Positions 36,834 through 44,606 of a stretch of DNA of 51,104 nucleotides are shown in pieces. The DNA lies in contig CABQHT010000007.1 of assembly GCA_902464035.1 (NCBI GenBank), positions 1 through 51,104 of the forward strand. The letters run 5' to 3'. Made by a program: the position numbers and the translations under genes. The notes under the pieces were generated by a model, which did not search any database, was not told the DNA's origin, and saw only the letters and a list, made by a program, of their open reading frames with translations. Each line of letters starts with the position of its first letter. Positions within the stretch are counted from its first letter, which is position 1. The stretch comes from an uncultured Collinsella sp. (GTDB lineage Bacteria; Actinomycetota; Coriobacteriia; Coriobacteriales; Coriobacteriaceae).

Positions 36834-39320
36834 ATGAGTATCAAACGTTTGGCACTTTGCCGCAGCCAGGGCCGTCTGTTTGTGCTGCTTCGTTTTGCCG
36901 GTCAGGATGTCGCCGCGCTTATTGAGCGGGAGGGTTCTCAAGCGTTTGTCCATGCGACGACGAGCGGTTCTCGTGTGCCGTCGCTGGTGCTCCCGGTCGA
37001 TCATGGCCGTGTGCTGGCGCTTTGCCCTTCCGTTTCCGGTTACGAGCGCGAGCTCGCCGTCATGGTACTTCCGTTTTTGGATGGCTCGTCGATGGATGTC
37101 GTTTTTGCATCCGGTGGTCAAAGGTTGGGCTCTATTCGCCTCGATAGCCGCGTGGCCAAGCTGGAATCCAAGATTAACTACAAAGCAAAGCCTGCGCTGT
37201 GCGCGCTTATCCGCGATGCGCAGCGTGGCGAATGCTGCGGTCGCTACGAGATCGATGCCATTCGCTATTTGCCGGCAGACTCCGGCGCGGTGTGGCGCTA
37301 TGAGGTTACCTGGGCGGGAGACCCCCAGTGCGCACCCGAGTTCCAGATCTCCGATACGCATATGAATGCCATCGATGTCACCGTGCATGTGTTTGAGTCG
37401 CAGGTCGATGTGCCGCAGCAGGACGGATGCCGCGTCAATAAAACGTTTCTGAGCGTTGAGATGCCTCAGGATATACGAGATTTTGTCGCGATTGTGAGCG
37501 ATCCCACAGAGCAGATCCAGAGCGGGTTTTGCGCCATGGATGGTCGCCTGTACAACGGCATGGTCGACGACAGCTGGAACCGTATGAAGGACGCGCGTGC
37601 AGACGACGCAGCTTATCGACGTTGGTTTGAGCAGCATCGCGCAAAGCCGGGCGATTTGGCGTGCCAGCGTGTCGCTTCGGCGGCCTTTGCCTATAGGCCG
37701 CTCGTGAGCATTGTGGTGCCGTGCTACAAGACCGATCGAGTCTACCTGCGCGAGCTGCTGGACTCGGTGCTAGCCCAGAGCTATGACAACTGGGAATTGC
37801 TGCTTATGGATGCCTCGCCCGAATGGGATGCGGTGGCCAACCTTACGGCAGCCGCTCATGACGAGCGCATCCGGCGCATCGAGCTGCCCGGCAACGGCGG
37901 CATTGTGGTCAACACCAACGCGGGTATTGAGCAAGCGATGGGCGACTACATCGCGTTCTTGGACCACGATGACATTCTGGAGCCGGACGCGTTGTTCCAC
38001 TATGTTGCCGCGCTGAACAATGCTGCCGAGGGCGAGCGTCCCCAGGTCCTGTTCTGCGACGAGGACATGTTTCAGAAAACGGGGGAGTGGGGCCAGCCGG
38101 TCTTTAAGACCAAGCTCAATGTAGACTTGCTCTATAGCCATAACTGCGTGACGCATTTCCTGATGGTGGAGAAGGCGCTTATCGATCGTATCGGCACGTC
38201 CCCAGAAGACGTTGCGGGTGCCCAGGACTACGACCTGACGCTCCGCTGCCTTGCGGCGGGCGCGCGGTTTGAACATGTTGCGCACGTGCTGTATCACTGG
38301 CGCGTTCATCCGGGGTCGACCGCCGATGGCTCTGCCGATAGCAAGCCGTATGCTATTGAAGCCGGTCGTCTTGCGCTGCAGCGCCACTTTAACGCGCTGG
38401 GCATTTGCGGAACGGTCGAGGAGACCGAGACGCCGTTTGTCTACCGCATGCGCTTTGCGCTGCCGGAGCCTGCGCCGCTGGTGAGCATTGTGATTCCCAC
38501 CAAGGATCACATTGAGACGCTTGACGCCTGTGTGATGTCGATCGCCCAGAAGGCCACGTATACCAATTACGAGATCGTCTTGGTGGAGAACAACAGCGAA
38601 GCCCCGGAGACGTTTGCGTATTACGAAACCCTGTCAGAGCGCGTGGCTGCAGCATCCGAAGGCAAGGGCATCGCGCGCGTTGCGTACTGGCCGGGTGAGT
38701 TCAATTACTCCCAGATCATTAACTTTGGCGTGGAGCATGCCAAGGGTGATTACCTTCTGTTGCTGAACAATGATACCGAGGTCATAAGCCCCGACTTTAT
38801 CGAAGAGATGATGGGCTATCTGCAGCGTCCCGATGCGGGCGTGGTGGGCGCCAAACTCTACTTTGCCGACCATCTGGTGCAACACGCTGGCATATTGGTT
38901 GGTGTGCGTGGCGCACTTGCCCATGCCAACCAGGATTTCTCGGCAAAGCGCGAGGGCTATCTTGCCCGCGCCGTACGTCCGGGTAACTTTAGCGCCGTAA
39001 CAGGTGCCTGTCAGATGGTGCGACGCGACGTATTTGAGCAGGTCGGCGGCTACAACGAGGAATTTGCCGTCGGTTTTAACGACGCTGACTTTTGCCTGCG
39101 CGTGCGGGAAGCTGGCTACCGCACCATCTTTACGCCCTATGCCGAGCTGTACCACTACGAGTTCACCTCACGCGGCAGGGAAGAGGCCAACGAGGAGAAG
39201 CTGCGCCGTTGGAAACGCGAACAGGCACTGTTCACGCAGCGCTGGCCGGAGTTTTTCTTGACGGGTGATCCATGGTTGGGGCCTAACTTGTCTTCCGAGA
39301 GTGAGTACTTCTCGCTTTAG
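36834..39320 (+). CDS. tandem two-domain family 2 glycosyltransferase
   Basis: An 828-residue protein with an N-terminal region of about 285 residues of unknown fold and two GT2 domains. The first starts with LVSIVVPCYKTDRVYLRELL (about residue 289) and has AFLDHDDILEPDA; the second starts with LVSIVIPTKDHIETL (about 548) and has LLLNNDTEVISPDF and GFNDADFCLRV. This layout is seen in enzymes of rhamnan and O-antigen-like polymers where each domain adds one sugar. Its ATG follows the preceding TAG directly. Its last 378 bp recur at 42223-42600. Confidence 0.9.
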   Translation: MSIKRLALCRSQGRLFVLLRFAGQDVAALIEREGSQAFVHATTSGSRVPSLVLPVDHGRVLALCPSVSGYERELAVMVLPFLDGSSMDVVFASGGQRLGSIRLDSRVAKLESKINYKAKPALCALIRDAQRGECCGRYEIDAIRYLPADSGAVWRYEVTWAGDPQCAPEFQISDTHMNAIDVTVHVFESQVDVPQQDGCRVNKTFLSVEMPQDIRDFVAIVSDPTEQIQSGFCAMDGRLYNGMVDDSWNRMKDARADDAAYRRWFEQHRAKPGDLACQRVASAAFAYRPLVSIVVPCYKTDRVYLRELLDSVLAQSYDNWELLLMDASPEWDAVANLTAAAHDERIRRIELPGNGGIVVNTNAGIEQAMGDYIAFLDHDDILEPDALFHYVAALNNAAEGERPQVLFCDEDMFQKTGEWGQPVFKTKLNVDLLYSHNCVTHFLMVEKALIDRIGTSPEDVAGAQDYDLTLRCLAAGARFEHVAHVLYHWRVHPGSTADGSADSKPYAIEAGRLALQRHFNALGICGTVEETETPFVYRMRFALPEPAPLVSIVIPTKDHIETLDACVMSIAQKATYTNYEIVLVENNSEAPETFAYYETLSERVAAASEGKGIARVAYWPGEFNYSQIINFGVEHAKGDYLLLLNNDTEVISPDFIEEMMGYLQRPDAGVVGAKLYFADHLVQHAGILVGVRGALAHANQDFSAKREGYLARAVRPGNFSAVTGACQMVRRDVFEQVGGYNEEFAVGFNDADFCLRVREAGYRTIFTPYAELYHYEFTSRGREEANEEKLRRWKREQALFTQRWPEFFLTGDPWLGPNLSSESEYFSL
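38943..39320 (+). repeat. 378-bp direct repeat, copy 1 (3' end of tandem GT gene)
   Basis: Aligns without gaps to 42223-42600 (offset 3280 bp) with high nucleotide identity, both ending at the stop codon. Confidence 0.9.
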
Positions 39321-39401
39321 ACAATGGTTGTTAGAAGGCCCTCAGCTTGACTTCGCCATGAGTTGGGAAGAAGGCAGCGTTTAGGCTATTTGTTAGTTTA
39401 C

Positions 39402-39505
39402 ATTACGATAGCTCGATACTTCTACGATAAGTTTGTACAGGCTTATACAACTCGATATAATCCGATATAGTTGCGATAAACTAATAAAGCTAAGATTGAC
39501 CGATA
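39402..39505. repeat. seven CGATA motifs in about 100 bp
   Basis: CGATA at 39406, 39414, 39425, 39453, 39463, 39474 and 39501, with several spacings of 8-11 bp. The region is AT-rich, overlaps the candidate promoter of the ATPase gene and may be a binding array. Confidence 0.5.
39433..39461 (+). promoter_or_regulatory. candidate promoter of the AAA ATPase gene
   Basis: TTGTAC, 17-bp spacer, consensus TATAAT. TTGTA and TACAA also form an inverted pair over the -35/spacer. Confidence 0.6.
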
Positions 39506-39530
39506 ATCGATTTCCTTGAGAGGCAAACAA

Positions 39531-40634
39531 GTGAGCGCCACAATATTCCATAACCCGTTTCGTCCCACTGCCGGCGCTGAGCCTCCGCGCATAATTGGTC
39601 GTGATGATATTGCCCTTGAGTTTACCGAGAGTTTGAATTCGGGAATTGGTGCACCTGCGAGGCTCATGCGCGTTGCCGGGCCAAGGGGTTCCGGAAAAAC
39701 TGTTTTGCTCTGTGATCTTAGAGATCGTGCACGAGAGCTTGGCTGGAAGACGGCTATTGTTTCTGCTGGTCCCAACCTGTTGCTGGACCTGAAGGATCAG
39801 ATTGCAGAATCTTCCCTTGCGACCAATGCTTCAGTCGGCGTAAATGCCGGCTTTGTTTCCGCTAAATTCGACGTTGTGCCAAAAGAGTCGAGTCTTAGAA
39901 AGTTGCTTGGCTCGGCCGCAAAGTCTTCCAAGGGCCTGTTTATTGCAATAGATGAGGTGCAGGATGCCCCGATTGACGATATGCGCGCTATTGCTTCTGC
40001 TGTGCAGCTTCTAATAGGGGAGAAAGTCGATATTGCTCTCGCATTTGCCGGATTGCCCGCTGGTGTTATGGATCTTATTAACGGCAAGGCACTTACATTC
40101 TTGCGTCGTGCCCTCCCCGAAGATCTGGCGCCTATCAACCAGGTGGAGGTAGCGCTCTCTATGGGCGATAGCTTTATAGCGACTGGTTTGACCATAGAGG
40201 ACGATCTGCTGTCGAGAGCCGCTAAGGCCACGAAGGGCTATGCCTATTTGGTGCAACTGGTCGGTTACTCCATTTGGCAGCGCGCCAACTTGCATCGTGT
40301 CAAAAGTGCCAACGTGAGCGAGCGCGATGTTATCGAAGGCATTGCGCTGGCAGAGGCTCGTTTTCACGATGTTGTTCACGAGCCCGCGATTTCTGGACTG
40401 GGGCTCAACGATATCAATTACCTTTTGGCCATGTGCGAGGATAAACAACAGTCCAAATCATCCGAGATTGCTAAGCGCATGGGTAAAAAGACCAATGAGG
40501 TCAGCTCCATTAGGGCAAAATTGCTACAAAGAGAGGTTATTCAGGCACCACAGAGGGGCTACGTGCAGTTTGCCGTGCCGGACCTAGATATCTATCTGCG
40601 AGAGAACGCCGAGGAGATTCTCGAACGGTTCTAG
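39531..40634 (+). CDS. AAA+ ATPase with C-terminal winged helix, unknown role
   Basis: A 367-residue P-loop ATPase resembling the archaeal-ATPase/STAND-like group. Walker A is GPRGSGKT (about residues 51-58), Walker B LFIAIDEVQ, and a C-terminal wHTH-like part contains SSEIAKRMGKKTNEVSSIRAKLLQRE. An N-terminal NPFRPTAGAEPPRIIGRDD segment precedes the P-loop, typical for the group. GTG start at 39531 after GAGAGG. No toxin or nuclease partner is adjacent; the next gene is an acyltransferase. GC content is lower than the preceding GT genes, suggesting acquisition. Confidence 0.82.
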   Translation: MSATIFHNPFRPTAGAEPPRIIGRDDIALEFTESLNSGIGAPARLMRVAGPRGSGKTVLLCDLRDRARELGWKTAIVSAGPNLLLDLKDQIAESSLATNASVGVNAGFVSAKFDVVPKESSLRKLLGSAAKSSKGLFIAIDEVQDAPIDDMRAIASAVQLLIGEKVDIALAFAGLPAGVMDLINGKALTFLRRALPEDLAPINQVEVALSMGDSFIATGLTIEDDLLSRAAKATKGYAYLVQLVGYSIWQRANLHRVKSANVSERDVIEGIALAEARFHDVVHEPAISGLGLNDINYLLAMCEDKQQSKSSEIAKRMGKKTNEVSSIRAKLLQREVIQAPQRGYVQFAVPDLDIYLRENAEEILERF

Positions 40635-40675
40635 GTCGAGGTATTATTAGGTTTTGATTTTTACTTGGGAGCATT

Positions 40676-41755
40676 ATGGTAAAAATGCGAGATTCCCGTA
40701 TCGAATTACTTCGCATTGTCCTTATGTGGACGGTAATGGCTCAGCATTTTGTTGTTCACAACGCTGATTCTGTTTCCGTATTTCCTGATTCGTTTACTAG
40801 GTTTTTCTACAATATCTTTTTCTATCCAATTGGAAGAACTGCGGTCGGCTGCTTTGTTGCCATAACAATCTGGTTTGTTGCGGGGAAAGTCGAATACTCC
40901 ATAAACAAGGCTGTTAAACAGATAGCTTCAATCGAAGGCACGGTTCTCTTTTATAGTATTGCGCTGGGCTTTTTCTTCATGCTTCGCGGCGATATTCAAG
41001 TAAGTCCAACCAATTTGATAGATATTTTTGCACCAACTCTTACTGGTTCTAGTTGGTGGTTTGTAACCGTCTATGCTTGGCTTGTATTTTTGCTGCCCTT
41101 TATACTTCCGGCTTTGCATGCGTTGGGCCAGAAACTACATCTGTATCTAGGAGTTTTTCTGGTCTCTGTCTTTGGATTCCTGCGTTATGTGCCGCTCTTT
41201 TGGATTCCCATCGACGGGCTACTAGTAGATTTTATTATAATTTGCGTTGTTGTTTGCTATATTCGCTGGTATGTAGACTTGTCAATAGTGGATATGCGGC
41301 TCCTGGTTGCTTGCTGCATTGCTTCCTTTGTGGGAGTTGCAATCTCGTTTTACGGTCAATTCCATTTTGATGGCTTGCTGGGCTCGACCTTTGCGAATTT
41401 GTATAGCGGTTTTTTCGGTTCACCGGCGTCTATTTTTTCGTTAGCTATAGCAGTTTCGGTCTTGTTGGTCGATTTAAAGATGCCGCATTTTTCCTCCCGT
41501 TTCATTAACGCTGTAGCGAGGCTTTGTTTTGCTACTTATCTTATTTCTGACTATGCGCCTATCCGAAGTTGGCTTTGGAGCTCGCTGTTTCCCTTTACGC
41601 GTGTCGGCGTTGGACTGGGATTATTGCAGGTGCTTCTGGTTCCAACGGCTGTGTTTGCGATTTGCTTGATGCTGGAGGGTCTCAGGAGGCTCTTGGTTAG
41701 TTTCATCATGCGTTTTATCGGCCCTTTCGATTTGTTAAATAAAGCTTCGAACTAA
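40676..41755 (+). CDS. acyltransferase 3 family membrane protein (OafA-like)
   Basis: A 359-residue integral membrane protein with about ten hydrophobic segments. The N-terminal RIELLRIVLMWTVMAQHF, with its Arg/Glu and following His, is the conserved opening of acyltransferase-3 enzymes, which O-acetylate surface polysaccharides. SSWWFVTVYAWLVFLLPF is also typical. It most likely decorates the glycan made by the neighbouring GT cluster. Base composition is clearly more AT-rich than the flanking GT genes, so it was probably acquired separately. GGGAGC lies before the ATG. Confidence 0.85.
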   Translation: MVKMRDSRIELLRIVLMWTVMAQHFVVHNADSVSVFPDSFTRFFYNIFFYPIGRTAVGCFVAITIWFVAGKVEYSINKAVKQIASIEGTVLFYSIALGFFFMLRGDIQVSPTNLIDIFAPTLTGSSWWFVTVYAWLVFLLPFILPALHALGQKLHLYLGVFLVSVFGFLRYVPLFWIPIDGLLVDFIIICVVVCYIRWYVDLSIVDMRLLVACCIASFVGVAISFYGQFHFDGLLGSTFANLYSGFFGSPASIFSLAIAVSVLLVDLKMPHFSSRFINAVARLCFATYLISDYAPIRSWLWSSLFPFTRVGVGLGLLQVLLVPTAVFAICLMLEGLRRLLVSFIMRFIGPFDLLNKASN

Positions 41756-42222
41756 ATTTAGGCTCTTGCCATTTTCTACCGCATGCGTGATTTGCCGACG
41801 ATCCCTCTACGCTGGTGGTGGAACGATTGGGATTCTGAACTAGTGTTCTCTGGTTGTTGCGGGTTGGTCGATAACCATCTAGTAAAGCGAGTCGTGGGCA
41901 CGCAGGGCCTGTTATAGACATAGTATCGCCCACGGTTGTTGCAACTAAGACGACTATCATCGAGGCTGCTGTTAAGAAGCCGATCGAGCCGAAGGCTGAC
42001 GTGGTAACCGTTGCGAAGTTTTCTGAGACCCTCGATGATGGCTCGGTTGGCATGTTTCTGGTGCTGGTGTTGTTGGAGGCGCTATTAATTGCTGTAGAGG
42101 CTTCGGTTTAAATCAAGGAATCGAACCGGTTTCCACATCAATAGAATGCGCTGGCCGCATATGACGTATCGATATGGGCATGGTATTGCGTTTTTTAATT
42201 TGCGGCCACAAAGATGCCTTTT
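41756..42222. pseudogene. decayed gene remnants between acyltransferase and GT fragment
   Basis: No intact gene. TCTACCGCATGCG at 41775-41787 matches 38440-38452 of the tandem GT gene, probably a leftover of a second GT copy. An open frame without start codon (about 41875-42111, plus strand) encodes IEAAVKKPIEPKADVV and a hydrophobic MFLVLVLLEALLIAV end, resembling the tail of a membrane or surface protein. The region then joins the GT 3' fragment. Confidence 0.5.
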
Positions 42223-42600
42223 GCAAAGCGCGAGGGCTATCTTGCCCGCGCCGTGCGCCCCGGCAACTTCAGCGCCGTAACGGGCGCCTGCCAGATGGTC
42301 CGTCGCGATGTATTTGAGCAGGTCGGAGGCTACAACGAGGAATTCGCCGTCGGCTTTAACGACGCGGACTTTTGCCTGCGCGTATGGGAGGCGGGCTACC
42401 GTACCATCTTTACGCCCTATGCCGAGCTGTACCACTACGAGTTCACCTCGCGCGGCAGGGAAGAGGCCAACGAGGAAAAGCTGCGCCGCTGGAAGCGCGA
42501 ACAGGCCCTGTTCATGCAGCGCTGGCCGGAGTTCTTCTTCAACGGCGACCCCTGGCTCGGGCCAAACCTATCTGCCGAGAACGAGTGCTTCTCGCTTTAG
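42223..42600 (+). pseudogene. truncated 3' fragment of tandem glycosyltransferase (direct repeat copy 2)
   Basis: Encodes the last about 125 residues of the 36834-39320 protein (AKREGYLARAVRPGNF to ECFSL), including GFNDADFCLRV, but lacks the nucleotide-sugar-binding half. An ATG at 42214 could open it but has no evident ribosome site, and the product would not be a functional transferase. It converges with the ATPase gene, overlapping its last codon by 4 bp. Confidence 0.88.
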
Positions 42601-43574
42601 CGCGAAGTGATGCCAAGATTCGGCAAAGTATCCTCAAGAGCCGCAAGGGCGGTGGGGTTCAAATACTCCTCGTTCAAGCGGCTCTTGTCATATCGAAAAC
42701 GTGTGCCTCGTGAGCATTCGACGAGTTCCGCAGTAAAGAATTTCTCCCAGCTAAAAAACTCTAAGCTTTCGATATGTTCAGCGGGATTAAGTAGCATCTC
42801 CTTAATGTGTTTGCTGTTGAATAATCCCGACTTCAACACGAGCCATTCGAACGATTCCGGCAGGAATAGCTTGATGTTCTTTCGGCGCTGTAGTGCAGTT
42901 GCTTCTGCAATTTCTGGTCCAAAGGCGGCGCCGTCGGCAATCACGAGGATATCGTTTTCTGGTGCGTCCGTAATGCAATTGCAGATATTTGATTTTCCAC
43001 CCGCGCTGATGCACCTAATACTGCTCTTTTTGCATAGCAAACTGAAGAATTCGTAGCCCGAATTTGTGTCCTCGACGATGACAAGCTCGGGCCTCTCGCC
43101 TTTAAATTCAGTATCACCGTAAATACGATATGTAGAAGTGTAGACACGAGAGTAAACGGGATACTTCGTTGTGGTTCGGTTGGTGTTCTTAAGACCGTAG
43201 ACTTCATCAACGCTATAAGGCAGTTGGCGCAGTGACTCTCTGGCGACGATTACGTAGTAGTTTGAGCTACGTTTTGCTTCATGGGCAAATTCTCTTGATC
43301 GAACAAAAGTATTACCCTCATCAATAAAAACAATGCTGCTGGAAATCTCTTGGAGGTCTCTGCGCCAATTTTTTCCAGCTATTGTCTTACAGGGAACTTT
43401 GCAACTTACTGTTACGCCGCTTTGTGGCCCTAATTCTTCGTGAGCAGCCACCATATCGAGCAACGTCGTTTTGCCCGTGGCACTGTTGCCTTGAATGATG
43501 GTCAAGTTTCTATTGATGGTCAGTTTAAACTGAACGCGGTTGTTCTGAATAACTACCTTGTATGATCCGCGCAT
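42597..43574 (-). CDS. P-loop ATPase, possible TOPRIM-like C-terminal half, partner of DUF4869 protein
   Basis: A 325-residue protein. Walker A GNSATGKTT (29-37) directly follows ABC/SMC-like strands (LTINRNLTIIQ), and Walker B is SIVFIDEG (80-87, Asp85-Glu86). The second half has ELVIVEDTNSGYEFF (Glu168) and DILVIADGAAFG (Asp214), reminiscent of the Glu strand and Asp strand of TOPRIM or DUF4435-type nuclease domains; this is a tentative reading. The ATG at 43574 shares a base with the upstream stop (TGATG), has AAGGGAG 8 nt before it, and is preferred to an ATG at 43595. The gene is AT-rich and looks acquired. Confidence 0.7.
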   Translation of the reverse strand: MRGSYKVVIQNNRVQFKLTINRNLTIIQGNSATGKTTLLDMVAAHEELGPQSGVTVSCKVPCKTIAGKNWRRDLQEISSSIVFIDEGNTFVRSREFAHEAKRSSNYYVIVARESLRQLPYSVDEVYGLKNTNRTTTKYPVYSRVYTSTYRIYGDTEFKGERPELVIVEDTNSGYEFFSLLCKKSSIRCISAGGKSNICNCITDAPENDILVIADGAAFGPEIAEATALQRRKNIKLFLPESFEWLVLKSGLFNSKHIKEMLLNPAEHIESLEFFSWEKFFTAELVECSRGTRFRYDKSRLNEEYLNPTALAALEDTLPNLGITSR

Positions 43575-44023
43575 CAGGAGTTCTCCCTTAGGCATTTTCC
43601 AGCTATGGGAACAAGGTCAAACATCGTGTGGACCACGTCGCCCGTGTTGGCAACGGTCACCGTAAATTTACCGTTTCCAAAATCCAATATATGGTAGAGA
43701 TTGATTGTTAAGTCCTTTTGCGCGGCGATTCGCAGAATCCAATAAGCGCAATTGTCACCACAGTTTGAGGCGTTATATACGTTTTGCGGCATGAAGTACA
43801 TAAGCAGCAGTGTTTTGGTGCCGCTCGAGAGCTTCTCAGGAGGGATGATGCCGAGGATTTTAGTGTCGATTGCATTGGGGCCTACCACGGTGCCCTTATC
43901 GATTGATTTAATGATCCTTTGAGCAAAGGCGTCTTGAAACCACTGGGGCGAATATACGTTATCGAAGTAAACCGACGTATTGTAAATAACGTTTTCCATA
44001 TCACCATAGTGAATTGTTAACAC
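43574..44023 (-). CDS. DUF4869-like protein
   Basis: A 149-residue protein. I place the start at GTG 44023 (sequence VLTIHYGDMENVIYNTSVYF) because AAGGGA lies 5 nt upstream and DUF4869 proteins start this way; the open frame to 44080 adds unrelated residues. Further marks are FDNVYSPQWFQDAFAQRII, the SSGTKTLLLMYF strand and NCGDNCAYWILRIA. No catalytic motif is evident. It is translationally coupled to the P-loop ATPase gene, and the two probably form one functional unit. The role is unknown. Confidence 0.72.
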   Translation of the reverse strand: MLTIHYGDMENVIYNTSVYFDNVYSPQWFQDAFAQRIIKSIDKGTVVGPNAIDTKILGIIPPEKLSSGTKTLLLMYFMPQNVYNASNCGDNCAYWILRIAAQKDLTINLYHILDFGNGKFTVTVANTGDVVHTMFDLVPIAGKCLRENS

Positions 44024-44351
44024 GTTGGTCCCTTCGGGTCGCTGGTTTGGTGTTCGGTGAAATTGATTATATCGCAGCATACGAGACGGGCATTATTGGC
44101 CTGTTGTGTATGTGATTAATGCCCATGGCGTGTTTTATCGGAAGTGTTTAGATCGATTGTCTTGTACTTGAGTTGCTTTAAAAGTCTGCGTTCTAGATAA
44201 TACTTTTTGAGCGTTGCTCCGTGTGGCGGCACGTAAAAGTTGTACTGTGCTTGGGCAGGTAAAAGTCCAAGACGATTAGATATCCGAGAGGATATCGAGC
44301 CCGCGCCGGGGACTTTAATTCCGGCGGCAATTAGGTTTCCGAAAGGATGCC
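44024..44351. other. intergenic region with structured elements
   Basis: No gene is apparent. Two perfect stem-loops are visible: GATATCC-GAGA-GGATATC (44279-44296) and CGCCGG/CCGGCG (44304-44309 with 44321-44326). They precede GAAAGGATGCC and the GTG of the short frame at 44352. They may form a leader RNA. Confidence 0.45.
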
Positions 44352-44555
44352 GTGGCTGACAGCCAGCAGAAAACCGCTCTACACACTCCTTCCGCGTGCC
44401 GCCTGCTCAAACGATTTGCGCCGAAAAGGATATCCTGTTTGTGCCATAAGACGTTGCTGTCGACAATGCACGGGACGGCAAGGACGTGGCGGCTCTCATC
44501 AAATTGCAGTCACAAAGATACCTTTTATCGATTTCCTGTTGAAAAACTAAATTGA
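44352..44555 (+). pseudogene. short open frame, probable remnant of a decayed gene
   Basis: A 67-codon frame starting GTG after GAAAGG (VADSQQKTALHTPSACRLL...). Its downstream part reads as plausible protein in another frame (DVAVDNARDGKDVAALIKL), so frameshifts are suspected. AGTCACAAAGATACCTTTT near its end resembles the sequence at 42205-42222, again hinting at shared debris. Product not recognised; translation doubtful. Confidence 0.3.
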
Positions 44556-44567
44556 TAGTCTGAGAAT
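44539..44567 (+). promoter_or_regulatory. candidate promoter of the first cell-wall-binding-repeat gene
   Basis: TTGAAA (5 of 6), 17-bp spacer, GAGAAT (4 of 6), 40 bp before the ATG. Confidence 0.5.
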
Positions 44568-44606
44568 AACTTAAGAGAGCCTTAAATCTCGGAGAAAGGA
44601 TGTCGT

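Noticed and set aside
35406..37637. 743-codon minus-strand frame opposite glycosyltransferase genes
   Set aside because: Spans two GT2 genes in antisense; no motifs.
41756..42600. A complete second glycosyltransferase gene
   Set aside because: Only the last about 125 codons align with the tandem GT; the catalytic nucleotide-binding part is missing and upstream sequence is broken.
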